From assembly GCA_022419385.1 (NCBI GenBank), contig JAJUBI010000004.1:1488001-1552000 (forward strand): a stretch of DNA of 64,000 nucleotides, read 5' to 3'. The DNA is from Paraconiothyrium sp. Pb-2020 (taxonomy: Eukaryota > Ascomycota > Dothideomycetes > Pleosporales > Didymosphaeriaceae). Made by a program: the position numbers and the translations under genes. Below, one piece after another: positions 20,844 to 31,572 of this stretch (the stretch's first letter is position 1; every line of letters starts with the position of its first letter). The notes under the pieces were generated by a model. That model did not search any database. It was not told where the DNA came from and saw nothing but the letters and a program-made list of their open reading frames with translations.

Positions 20844-22860
20844 CACTGCATTCTCTAGCCCGGGCGAGGAGGTCGATGAGGCTGAGGCCGAACGTGTGAT
20901 GAAACCGTGCAGCGTCGCCCAATCAGGGACTATGTTGCTATGGCCACATTTTCACTGCAATCTTTAGCCCAGACAAGCAGTTCGACAAGGCTGAGCATGC
21001 ACACGAGCGGTTACGTACAACCCCCGCGACCTGCTATCCCATGGCTGGATGAAGCCCCGTACCTTAAAAATGTTCAGCATTGCATATTCTAGCTCGGACG
21101 AGGAGCCCGAGTACGCTGAACATGATAATCTATAGAGAAAAGGCTCATCATATAAACGGCACCACCATCTTGATAGTGGTGGATAGCTGAAGGCGGGGCT
21201 ATAACGATGTTTAGCAACGGAATTTATGGTGAGTTGCATTTGACAGAGGGTTGGATGAGGAGATGAAGGCTCGTATAGGTTATGGTTCAACATCTAAAGA
21301 ACCCCTAAGCGAAATCACATGAGCGAATGCTCATGCCGCCCTTGCACTGCAATCTTTAGCGCCAGCGAGGAGCTCGACAAGGCTGCAGCTGAGTACACGG
21401 GATAGAATCATGCATAGTTGATTGGTCTTTGAATGGTGTGGTTCCGCCAGGCTGAGATTTCACTGCAATTTTTAGTGCAGACGAGGAGGTCGGGAAGGCT
21501 GAGGCTAAACTAGGGATGATAAGTTGTAACAGTCTGAAAATCTTAATTGGCCCTCTTCACTGCAGTCTTTAGCTTCAAATGTTAGCCGAAATGGTCGACG
21601 ACCAGGACGTGGACTGGGGTGTTCACTAGTTTTGCAACGTCCTTCAATAGGATATTATTTTTCCTATCGAGATACCAAACGTTCAACCAGAGACCTAACA
21701 TACGTAATGACGGTAGATAGTTGAGATGACTATGGTATTTCAGGTGAAAACTCACTGTGATAATCTAGCGCCGACGAGGACTTCGATGTTGAAAAGAGAG
21801 TTAACGAGGCTGAGGCTCAATGTGGTGATCAAGTGACCGTAGATGGAATCAAGTGAGCGGAGTTCATTGCAATCTCTAGCGCGGGCGAGGAGCCAAACGT
21901 GGCTGAACATGATCAGATAGAAGACAAGTACACGAATCTCACTGCCTGCGGTTTGTGTGAGTACTACGCATGAAACTGTTTTCTTATCCTCCATGTGAGA
22001 TTGGCTGCATGGGGTACGCGAAGGTCACGTGTACACACTTTGCACCGGCGCCCTTCACACACTTTGACCGCATCTCACCGCTGTTTCTGAGATGTAAGCT
22101 TGTGCTCTACTAGGCTACATGCCTGAATAATTCTTTCTTTCCTCTAACAGAGTGGCTATGGCTTAAGCAACGTACCTACCTTGACAGAATACGATGTATT
22201 AGTTATTATGCGGATTATTGATGGTAGTCCACTTAAATATAGTGATCTAGTCTGTCTCACTGCAATTTCAGCGTAGACGAGGTAGATTAGCGACCCACGA
22301 AAAGATGCTAGGGTTGTGGTACAAAAGAGGCAAGCGGGAAAAGCTACGTGGAGACGAAGGCTAACACGTAACTCTCGTGTCCCCGAGGTCTCCAGGTTAA
22401 TTCAGGCTCCGGTGTAGAAAGGAGGTAGTGGGTAAGCAATCCGTTCCTCGCGATAGGAGTGCAAGGGCGCGGTCTTGCTCCCGAGAGTTATCCCCAACGC
22501 CATCATTGCCTCAATAGTACTCTCGTCATCAAGCGAGCAACCCGATGAGGCTGAGGTGCCAAATTCTTTCATGCACTCGTGGATACTGCTACCGAGTATT
22601 TCCTTTGGCCCAGGTGATGGCATCTCACGTTGCGAACGCCGGTAATCCAATTGCACTGCAATCTTTAGCCCCGACGAGAGGCTTGTTGAGAAGGATCTGG
22701 AGCTGAAGTGTTCATCGGTTCTCGGATGGCATGAACCGTACCTACCATAATCAAGATATCTGCTCGAGTAGGCAACGTCTGATCAAACGAGAGAGTGGGA
22801 AATTGCTGATTTTCCAACGGCGTGTTTAGCATGGACGAGAAGTTTGTCGAAGATGCTCTT
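20844..22860 (+). repeat. Array of about 12 degenerate ~45-bp elements, period about 97-125 bp
   Basis: Copies begin near 20844, 20953, 21078, 21345, 21461, 21558, 21753, 21865, 22258, 22504, 22654 and 22818. The approximate consensus is CACTGCAATCTTTAGC followed by GCCGACGAGGAGCTCGACAAGG and CTGAG. Distances between the central AG of neighbouring copies are 109, 125, 267, 116, 97, 196, 111 and so on, that is, one period or about two. A second weaker block, close to TGATGAAACCGTGC, follows some copies (20897, 21050, 22728). Each copy looks like a 3' splice site plus the start of a small exon coding an acidic peptide such as ADEELDKAEAE. No complete gene can be built. It could be a decayed multi-exon repeat gene, a satellite, or a family of small non-coding units. 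Confidence 0.75.
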
Positions 22861-23991
22861 AATTCAGACTGTTCTTTGGTTTATTAGCACATAGCCATTT
22901 TGTGGTGTTACGAAAGCCTCCTATGGTGGCTCACGTGCTCGCCATCGCCGGGTAAGGATGCTGGAAAGCCACTCCACGAGAGCTTCGCGCGAAGTTACCG
23001 AACCTCCGCCAAGGTGATCCTAGTAGCAGGGGGTAAGGCGGACAAGCTCTTTGACTCGGTCGCATATTAGATGTGAGTGGGACGGTTTTGGATGGTCCGA
23101 ATTTCCTAAGAAATTCACGAGCTGCTGGTCTTCCTTGTATGCCCAACCTATGCGGTCGATCCCAGCGTGTTGGAAAGGCGAAGAGATCCTGCAAGATAGT
23201 GGTTGCATGTCTACCACGTGGTGCCCGGTAGGCTAAGCTCAAAAAGGACAAGCGCACGGCAATTCTCCGAAGGTGTTGCGTGACGGTTGCCTTACGATAT
23301 CGGACATTTCGAGCGCTGCGGCCAATCATTCCAAGAGTGGATTGACGACATTGGAAAAAGAAGGAATCCAGCCGTTGTGAGTGATAGCCTGTGGGGCGCG
23401 GCACACGGGAGGTTCCAGGAGAAGCCTAGCAGGCTACGGAAAGTTGGGATCTTCGTGGTTGGAATTCCCTTTCCGAACAGCTCATTTTGAGATGAGATTT
23501 GGTGCTGCTGGAAAAGGTAGCTGTCGTTGGCCGACTCCTCCCGATGCGCCTGTTTTGCACGACAGAATGCGCGTTTCTCCGGAAGATGCTGCAGGTAGGC
23601 ACACGCCCAGCGTTCCACAGGTGTCACTGCATCAGAGACAAGAGATGCTGTCGTCAGGTGAAGAGTAATCAGTAATGCGCTGACTCGCAAGCTTCCCCTC
23701 GAGCGGACCGGTCCTCATTCCGAGTCTCAGCAGCATGGAGCTTGGAGCTTGCCTCTGCCAAAGCCGGGGTCGAACGGCACGGGCGTGGAGCCAGCCAGCC
23801 CCCACTGCCGGACCCTCGACCTCAGATTTATGGGCACACTAGCTGGTCCCGTCGAGTCGCGCCGCCCTCGAGAACCACTGCTGCTTGCATCTTCCTCGAG
23901 ACATGAGCAATGCCTCCTGCATGATGCGCCCGCCTCCAAGCACCCTCTCCGTCGCCGCCATCGCCGCCAAACACCACCCGTCCCTCTCACC
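22861..23991. other. Intergenic, upstream of the Zn2Cys6 gene
   Basis: Open frames on the minus strand (22931-23404, and 23292-23690 with a signal-peptide-like start MRVSALLITLHLTTASLVSDA) have no recognisable domain and overlap each other. I do not call them genes. 23700-23991 is likely leader of the regulator gene. Confidence 0.45.
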
Positions 23992-26295
23992 ATGCTGACG
24001 ATGCCGACGCCGGCCGCGACCTCGTCCACGCCGAACCCCGCCAATTCGCGTCGCGTCCCGCTCGACAAACGGAAGCGCACAGAGACCAGCTGCGACAAGT
24101 GCAAGTCGCGCAAGCAGAAGTGCAGAAAAGAGCCGGGCCATGACGCGTGTCGGTACTGCATCCAGCACAACATCGACTGTCAGACCACACAACCGCGCAA
24201 GAAGAGGCTGTACGGCAGCGTCGAGAGCCTCGGCAACCGCCTGGCACTGCTAGAGTCGCTGGTCAAGGGCCTGCTACCCGATGCCGATGTGTCCAACCTC
24301 GAGGAGCTGCGCCAGCTGGGAAACTCGCTGGGCATCGCCATCCCGGAATCGCCGGGCGCTGATGCCGGCGCTGAACAGGTCAACACACCGGGGACGGAGG
24401 CGGAAGAGCCGCTGTCTCTACTTCCAGATCAGCAGGGCCAGGTGCAGTACATCGGCCCGTCCAGCTCCTTCTCCTTCCATCTGAAGCTGCGCGCGCTGTG
24501 TGGGCAGGACCCCTTCCCCTCGTTCGTGCTGTTTGGCAAAAACGCCGCAGAGCAAGCCAATGCAGAACAGGATGCCGACCCAGAACGACCACTGCTCACC
24601 CCTACCGCCTCTTCCGTCTTCGACCACAATCCTCATGGTGACCCCCAACGCACGCCGGCCGACGACGCTGCAACTTTAGAGGCCTTGATGTCGGCATATT
24701 TCGAACACATCAACCCGGATTTTCCTGTACTCTATGAGGCCTCATTTCGAGAAGCATACGAGGGATGGCTGGCCAGACCCGCAAAGGCGGATTTAAGCTG
24801 GCAGTGTTGCTTTCTGTGCGTCTTACTACTCGCTCGCCGTGTCGCCCACATCAACGTGCCGGAGGAGCAAGAGAAGCTCTGGTGGAAGCGCATTCAGACT
24901 TTGTTGCCTGTTGTGATCTTCACCTCGAGCGTCACTGCAGTTCAAGCCATCATGCTAGCCGCCATTCACCTGCACAACACGAACCACCGCGACGCATGCT
25001 GGAACCTCACTGGGACCGCGATTCGCATAGCATTCGCAATAGGCCTTCACCAGGACAAAGCCAGCACGTCTCAGGCACCGCTTGCGAGAGAGCTGCGGAA
25101 GCGATTGTGGTGGACCTTGTATGCCTTCGAACAGATGCAGGTTTCTTCCTACGACCGCCCTAGCGCTATTGAACACCACGTATCCAAGAACAGTTGTCCA
25201 AATGAGCACATCTTAGGCTCAGCCGCATACTCTCCACCAGAGTACTCGCGTTGGTTCGATCGCCTGATTGTGCATCTAAGCTCGGCGTGCCGCGCGCCCA
25301 AACACGTCAAGTCGAGCTCCACCGACGAATTATATGCGGGTCCCCTATCTCCTGCTGCAGGCGTGCTCAGGGATCTTGAACGCTGGAGGACCGAACTACC
25401 ACAGCATTTGCGCATGGAAGCTGTAGAGACTACGGCACCTGCTTTCCGCCGGCCTCTGCTCCTCCTGCATGCTCTATACCACTACACCACCACAGTCTTA
25501 TGTAGAGCTGCATTACTTGCGCGAGCAACTTCCCTCTCCAAGGAAGACAGAGATTCTACCAACATCGCACTCATAGGCATGTCGGATGCTTGCGCCGCGT
25601 CCGGACGCGCTCTAGCCAACATATTACTACAGCTAGACGCCATCGGCCGCTTCGACGCCATCATCTGGTGGGACGTATGGTATTCCCTAGCATCCAGCTC
25701 CGTCCTCGTGCTAGACCTAGTCTGCCAATCCAAACTAGACGCCCTCTCCTCCTCAAAATCCCGTGTCCTGCTCCCCCAGCTCGCTGACCTCATCCGCAAA
25801 CATCTCCGCAACACAAACGTCCCCGGCACCATCGCAAAATTTGGCTCTCTCGTCCCCGAACTACACTCTATGGCGGAGTCGATGATAGCCGCCCCAGCAT
25901 CCCATCAGATGCCCAAGCCCACAGTGCGATCGAGCGTGTCCGAGCCCGTCCCCGTTACCCAGACACTCCCGTCCCAGCCGCAGGTACCACCCTTTACATA
26001 CAACCACCCAAACACCAACAACGGTGCTTACGTCTTCGCGGACACCATGTCTGGACGCTACTACACGCATGCAGATTACTCGGGTGCGCCATACCCGAAT
26101 ACGAAGTACGACCGCAGCACACAGATGCAGTTCATGGACTTCACGGTGAACAACATCCATGACTGGAATTGGGGAGACATGGGCAATTTGCTGGGCACCG
26201 ACGGCGCACACGAGCAGCAGGTGGCTCAGGTGGTACCGCAGCAGAGTATGGAGCCTGGGGTGCCGCCTGGATCTGCGCCGGCGCCGTATAGGTGA
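23992..26295 (+). CDS. Zn2Cys6 transcription factor with fungal-specific regulatory domain
   Basis: This is a single exon of 767 residues from the ATG at 23992 (context ACCATGC). The frame stays open back to 23749, but the extra residues are low-complexity. The binuclear zinc cluster is near residue 35: SCDKCKSRKQKC then CRYCIQHNIDC, giving C-x2-C-x6-C-x8-C-x2-C-x6-C. A basic linker and a coiled-coil-like stretch (SLGNRLALLESLVKGLL) follow, for dimerisation. The middle homology (fungal_trans) domain runs from about residue 225, with AYFEHINPDFPVLYEASF, ATGIG-like RIAFAIGLHQD, RKRLWWTLYAFEQ and SYDRPSAI. The C-terminal 130 residues are Pro/Gln/Tyr-rich and probably activating. The neighbour on the right is a secreted beta-galactosidase, so control of sugar-polymer use is possible but not shown. 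Confidence 0.88.
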   Translation: MLTMPTPAATSSTPNPANSRRVPLDKRKRTETSCDKCKSRKQKCRKEPGHDACRYCIQHNIDCQTTQPRKKRLYGSVESLGNRLALLESLVKGLLPDADVSNLEELRQLGNSLGIAIPESPGADAGAEQVNTPGTEAEEPLSLLPDQQGQVQYIGPSSSFSFHLKLRALCGQDPFPSFVLFGKNAAEQANAEQDADPERPLLTPTASSVFDHNPHGDPQRTPADDAATLEALMSAYFEHINPDFPVLYEASFREAYEGWLARPAKADLSWQCCFLCVLLLARRVAHINVPEEQEKLWWKRIQTLLPVVIFTSSVTAVQAIMLAAIHLHNTNHRDACWNLTGTAIRIAFAIGLHQDKASTSQAPLARELRKRLWWTLYAFEQMQVSSYDRPSAIEHHVSKNSCPNEHILGSAAYSPPEYSRWFDRLIVHLSSACRAPKHVKSSSTDELYAGPLSPAAGVLRDLERWRTELPQHLRMEAVETTAPAFRRPLLLLHALYHYTTTVLCRAALLARATSLSKEDRDSTNIALIGMSDACAASGRALANILLQLDAIGRFDAIIWWDVWYSLASSSVLVLDLVCQSKLDALSSSKSRVLLPQLADLIRKHLRNTNVPGTIAKFGSLVPELHSMAESMIAAPASHQMPKPTVRSSVSEPVPVTQTLPSQPQVPPFTYNHPNTNNGAYVFADTMSGRYYTHADYSGAPYPNTKYDRSTQMQFMDFTVNNIHDWNWGDMGNLLGTDGAHEQQVAQVVPQQSMEPGVPPGSAPAPYR

Positions 26296-26785
26296 GCGGT
26301 GTACACGCAGTGCAAGGGAAGGCTTTTTGACGTTCTTATGACTGATTGTTTATATCCTGGGCTGGAAGCTTGTGTTGATACCCCGATGAAGTGGAGCGGT
26401 GCTATGGTAGACTAATAACGATACATTTAAAACTGACGAAATCTCGCATAGGTGAGTTCTCGTAAGCGATAAGAATGGGGAGGGTTTGCGTTGGTTCTTG
26501 TGAGTACCTGACATCCTCGAGTAACGACCGCGGTCCGTCGGACGATTGGCACCCGAGCGGCCCTTCATCTAGGTTCCCCGCCCCAACGTCGCGCGCGCTA
26601 TCGTCGTCCGCAATAACAGATGTAACTCCACATCGCTACCGTGAGGATTATTCCGCGATACAGTATAGCACCTGCGCTTCTAGTTCCTCCCACCGCCCAC
26701 ACATGTAGCCCGTCACCGCGGATATGTACCACGCACCGCCCGCCAAACAGCCTTCGAGCCTGCTGTATAGTGCAAGCGAGCCACC
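26296..26785. promoter_or_regulatory. Promoter region of the beta-galactosidase gene
   Basis: 490 bp with no gene. A CCGCGG-like GC-rich patch (around 26525-26600, with CGGTCCG and CCCGCC) could hold binding sites for a Zn2Cys6 regulator, but no defined site is certain. Confidence 0.35.
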
Positions 26786-28856
26786 ATGAAGATAGCCACC
26801 CTCTTCATCTTCCTCACGTCTACGCTCGCAGCTACCCTCCCAGCATCTCCAACCCCCACAACCGCACCGTCTCCCTCATTTACTTACAACGCCACCCACT
26901 TCCTCCTAAATGGCGCCCCTTACCAGATCATCGGCGGCCAAATGGATCCCCAGCGCATACCGCCGGCGTACCACCGCGACCGCCTGCGGAAGGCGCGCGC
27001 CCTGGGCTTAAACACCATCTTCACCTACACCTTCTGGAACCTCCTCGAACCCAGCCGGGGGACCTGGGACGCGGGCGAAGCGCACAGCATATCATCCTTC
27101 TTCCGCATCGCGCAAGAAGAGGGCCTCAACGTCGTGCTTCGACCCGGGCCGTACGTCTGCGGCGAGAGAGAGTGGGGTGAGCAAGCCACACCACGGGGTA
27201 CAAAGCGCCTGCGTCTTTGCCGCCGAGCAAGAATTCTTCCTCGCCAGGCCGACACATGCACAAAGTATCCGTCCCCCGTCTTTGGACTCGCACTGACTCT
27301 ACCCGCGTCAAGGTGGATTCCCCGCGTGGCTGGCTGCCGTTCCGGGGATGGTGGTGCGGAGCAACAGCGCGCCGTTCCTCTCCGCTGCGGAGGCGTATCT
27401 CTCGAATCTAGCGCGGGAGTTGGAAGGGCTGCATGTGCGAGATGGAGGACCGATTCTTATGATCCAGGTGGAAAATGAATACGGCAGCTATGGCGATGAT
27501 CATGGGTATACCTCCGCCGTGAAAGACCTGCTGCAGAAGACGTTTGGGGAGGATAAAGTACTGTATACGAACGACGGCACGGAGCAGTGGACGCTGGAGG
27601 GTGGGAGTGTGCCTGGTGTGCTTGCGGAGGTAGACGGCGATCCGAGAGCGGGTTTTGCGGCGCTGAGGAAGTACATCACGGATCCGAGTATGAAAGGGCC
27701 GTTGTTGGACGGCGAGTATTATACCTACACTTTCGACAGCTGGGGGTACAACCGCAGCGAGGGCCCCGTGGCGGCGTTCGTAAGTGACATCGACTACGTG
27801 CTGGGAAATGAGAGCGCGGGGATAAGTCTGTACATGGTGCACGGCGGGACGAACTTTGGGTTTGGCAACGGGGCTTTGTGGCAGGGGAAGACGCGCGCGT
27901 TCACCACGTCGTACGACTATGGGGCGCCGATTGATGAGGCGGGGAGGACGACGGAGCTTTACCATACCCTCCGAGACACTCTTTTGAAATACGCGGGAGG
28001 GAGCGTGCCGGATGTACCGGCTGACATCCCGCTGAACGAAATCCCAGCGTTCGATCTTGACCCTGCGGTACCGCTTTTCGACACGCTCGATGGCAGAAAC
28101 GCGGTCCAGAGTGAAAATCCGCTGACGATGGAGGACTTGGGCCAGGCATACGGCTTCACGCTCTACTCTTACACCCACACCTCCCCTTCTTCTGTATCTG
28201 GCCTCTTATCCCCCGGCGACCGCGCACGCGACCGCGTCCTCATCTACATCAACTCCGTCTTCGCCGGCGTAATAGACTCCACCTACGCCTACCCTCAAAA
28301 CCTCACCGTCACGCTGGAGAAGGGCGATAGGCTCGACCTCCTAGTCGAGAACCTCGGACGGGTTGATTATTACAGCAGGGGGACGTCTTTCTCTAACGAA
28401 ATTCTGGATCCGTGGAAGGGTGTTGTAGGCAATGTGACGGTGGGCAACACCACGCTCCACCCCTGGACGCACCACCCCATCCCACTGTCCCCCCTCCCCC
28501 CTCTGGAAAGCGCAGCGTACCACACTAACATCAATTCAACTCCTCTCTTCCTCACCGGCTCCTTCACACTCGATACACCCGACCCAGACCCCGCGCGTCT
28601 AGACACTTATCTCGAAATCCAGGGCGGCGTGAAGGGTAATGTTTGGGTTAATAACTTCCACCTTGGGCGGTACTGGAGCAGGGGTCCGCAGCAGAGTTTG
28701 TACCTCCCCGGCACGGTGCTGAAGGAGGGGAGGAATGAGATTGTGGTGCTGGAGCTGGAGCCTGGCCGTGGACGGGGCGGGTTGAAGGGGGTGGGGTTAG
28801 CACGCGCGTTTGGGAGACGAGGGGGATGTGGATTGTCCGGGCTGTATATAGCATAG
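26786..28856 (+). CDS. Secreted beta-galactosidase, GH35
   Basis: Exons 26786-27176 and 27313-28856 flank a 136-nt GTGAGC...CAAG intron and give 644 residues. There is a signal peptide (MKIATLFIFLTSTLAATLPA). The TIM barrel shows the GH35 landmarks IIGGQMDPQRIPPAYHRDRL, NTIFTYTFWNLLEP, VVLRPGPYVCGEREWGGFPAWL, the proton donor in MIQVENEYGSYG (second Glu, about residue 186), the nucleophile in LLDGEYYTYTFDSWG (about residue 265) and YMVHGGTNFGFGNG. The C-terminal beta domains keep VLIYINSVFAGVI and GNVWVNNFHLGRYWSRGPQQSLYLPG. This short form resembles animal- and bacterial-type GH35 more than the ~1000-residue fungal LacA type. It should cleave terminal beta-galactose from plant wall galactans or arabinogalactans outside the cell. 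Confidence 0.92.
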
Positions 28857-30895
28857 GGAAAATGGGCGGGGGAGCAAGGGAGATGTAGAACGTGGGCAGC
28901 GCGTGGAGTGGGGAAATGAGAGTGGGTAGAGTGCTGCGTGCATTGCCTCCGACCCTTTTCTGCCTCTGTGTATCTAAGAGCGTGTCGCGGTGGGGTGGGA
29001 TAAGGCTTAGCACGCAATGCACTCAAATGTAGCTCGGCACAGTAAAATGGGCTGTAGTGCTCTGAGTTACGTAGGTGTCAGAAATGGAATTAATGCGACT
29101 AGTGCAGCGTTCCTGGCACAGCCTCTGTACATCCTGACTTCCACGATGTTAGCCCAGAAGGAGGTATGGACATATTACTTTGCGCCAAGGTGGCCTGACG
29201 TTAATACAGTGGTGAGCGCATATTTGTTTAACGTGCATATGTTCTAATCATTATCGATATCTCGCATAAACGGTAGTGCGCAGCCCCTGGAACAAGGGAT
29301 AAGGAACAAAGAAGATAGAAATTTGAATTTCTTTTCCTGTGGATTGGTAGGCAACGTGCATCCACCCGTTGCTGGAACAACTGCCGTTACGGAACAAGCT
29401 TCTACGCAATGGATGCCCTGCAAACATCGTGAATTCTTCTCTATCTTGTTCAGATCATGTGCTAACACCCATCTCGCACCCATGTAACCCGACTCATATG
29501 AAATTACATTTGCATAGACGCCTCCCTGCCAGATTCGCGAGGGACCTTGTTTTAGTGGAAACGGGTCTTCCACGCTTTAAGGCCACCATCAAGCTTAAAC
29601 CACTATCGCAACCCATCAGCGCCCTTTTTGAAGTCTAACGATTCTGAAATATCGCTAACGAGCCAGAAATTGTCCTGAGGCCGCGGGTGGTGCTCTTTTC
29701 ATGGTTCTACTCCGATTATAAGCCGACCAATCAAAAAAAGTTCGAGTAACCCCGCATCTCGTATCTCATCGTATTTTGTCTTAGATATATGCGGTACGCT
29801 AATGTCAATCGAGAACGGTGGGGGGCTGCGTCATCCCCGGCGAGAAGGTGCGGTGTCAGCATTTGTTTCCTGCTAGGTAAGTAGCAGCCTGGTCTAACGG
29901 CTAGATGTACGGCGAGGCCAACTCGAGACGACCTAATGCACGGAACTGACTCGCCGTTAATTCACACGATCGATCAAACGCGGCTTGTCAAACTGTTGCT
30001 CCTTGTGCCTGTTTACTGATCTTACCCTACCACGCTGCGCTCCAAGCCACAGTCGAAACTTCGAGGAGCTCGCTCCACAAGATCAAATAGCTTGATCAAT
30101 GCGATAATACTCGTTTAGACATTCGGGAGCGACAGCCCTACATATGTTGGTCAGTCTTCGCTAATAGAATTCCACGTCGTGACTGATAAGAATTTAGACG
30201 TTCCAATGTCAAAGATTATGGAAGTCCTAAGTCGTTCGCTACAACCTCTATTCCCGCTCGTCTTACCTCGTTGCCGCCGCTGCGGATAGACGCCTTGACT
30301 GTAACTTTGAGAATTCAATCAATTTAAATGGCAATGACCGTCGGCACTACTATAAATGTGCTTGATGTAACCTCCTGGTCGAGGTCCACAAGAACATCTC
30401 GAAGGATAGATAAGATGGGATGATGCATGTGGTATACGTGATAGAAATGCCCCATGCTATTATAGTGCGGTCAGCCGTCAGGATCAAGCGGATATCGAGA
30501 GTAGTATACCTAATTCAGGGGTTTAGACGTATGCGAGAAAGAATTACGAATACTTTTCAGGATTCAAAGGGTTTGGACTGATAGGGAACTGGTTTTAGGT
30601 CCAGCTGAGCCTAGATGTGTTGCTTTTGACCCGTGGCTGCTATGACCAGAGTGGACTTAGCACCCAGACATCGGACCAGACGTTCTATATCACGACCATA
30701 GTCAAACTAGGAACTAGTGGGTATAATCTAGAACCGAGAGGCAGTGGCTATTTCGATTAGAATATGAGTTATCTTGCTGGGCGGCAAAAGATCTTTCGCC
30801 TGTTCCAGATATGCTCGCTCATCGCAGTGGCTGTCGATTACAGCGTGCAGATATTCAATGACCAAACCAATCAAAGTATCAATAGTCTCCATAAT
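28857..30895. other. Gene-poor stretch, 2 kb
   Basis: No supported gene or RNA gene. The base composition is more AT-rich than the flanking genes, with many stops in all frames. A tRNA-like A-box at 29888 has no matching B-box. Confidence 0.5.
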
Positions 30896-31572
30896 CTAAG
30901 TGGAGCTCATCATGCTATCGAATCGCTGGGAAATCTCTTCCATAGCTGGGTCCTGATTTGCTCCATGCAGAATCCCTTTTGTATCCAGCTTCATGTCCTG
31001 GGGCCTTAGTCCCTTGTCCAACGCTTCTTTCATCGCTCTAAGCCAGACTTCTGCATATGTCTCTTTCCAGTCCTCTATGAACGCTTCAGCTTGCTCCTTT
31101 GTTCTGAAATGCTTGTGGCAAGCTCCGCGGATCTCTTGGATGTTTTGCAAGGCTCCGTCCGGTCCACTGTATATTTTAGGTATTTGCATCAAGTTTTCTC
31201 TAATACCGGAAGCATAACTTACCACCAAGATTCGCTAATACCAGGTTTCTCTCCATGTGCAACCGCATAAAAGGCCTTGCTATTTTCTCCTGGGGTAGTT
31301 CCCAGCGCTGTATCCTTGATGATCTCCTTACATCCCGCGAAGCCTTCTTGTTCCATATAGTCGCGTGCTTCTTGGATCGAAACAAAGGCCTTGAAGACAG
31401 CTTCACAGCCTGTTACTCGCGGATGTGCATCTCCCCTAGTTATGTCGAGATTTAGTGTCATTCATTGCAAAACAGGAAAATCCTACCATGAAGAAAAGAT
31501 TGTAGGCTCATCAAGACGACCAGTAACTACAGCGTAGTACTCCCGGTTCTGCCTGCGTCGTTTCGAGACCAT
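30896..31572 (-). CDS. Small protein with two viroplasmin-type (RNase H1 N-terminal-like) domains
   Basis: There are three exons: 31487-31572, 31223-31435 and 30896-31166. They sum to 570 nt and 189 residues, joined by 51- and 56-nt GT-AG introns (GTAGGA...CTAG and GTAAGT...ACAG). The first exon (MVSKRRRQNREYYAVVTGR) supplies the start of domain 1: YYAVVTGRLDEPTIFSSW, then VTGCEAVFKAFVSIQEARDYM. Domain 2 is FYAVAHGEKPGISESW, then IRGACHKHFRTKEQAEAFIEDW. This YAVxxGxxPGIxxSW...KxFxSxEEAxxF pattern is the viroplasmin/RNase H1 hybrid-binding fold, which in RNase H1 binds RNA/DNA hybrids. No RNase H catalytic domain follows; the C-terminus is helical and charged. This is a cellular fungal type, not a viral gene. 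Its role is unknown. Confidence 0.78.

Noticed and set aside
22931..23404. 157-codon minus-strand open frame
   Set aside because: Arg/Pro/Ser-rich with no recognisable domain; overlaps other weak frames in an intergenic region.
23292..23690. Possible small secreted protein on the minus strand
   Set aside because: A signal-peptide-like start, but the rest has no conserved pattern and it overlaps the likely promoter of the Zn2Cys6 gene.
27408..28178. 256-codon open frame on the minus strand
   Set aside because: Shadow of the GH35 beta-galactosidase gene; no domain.
29884..29960. tRNA-like A-box (TGGTCTAACGG)
   Set aside because: No B-box (GGTTCGANTCC) at the right distance and no cloverleaf.
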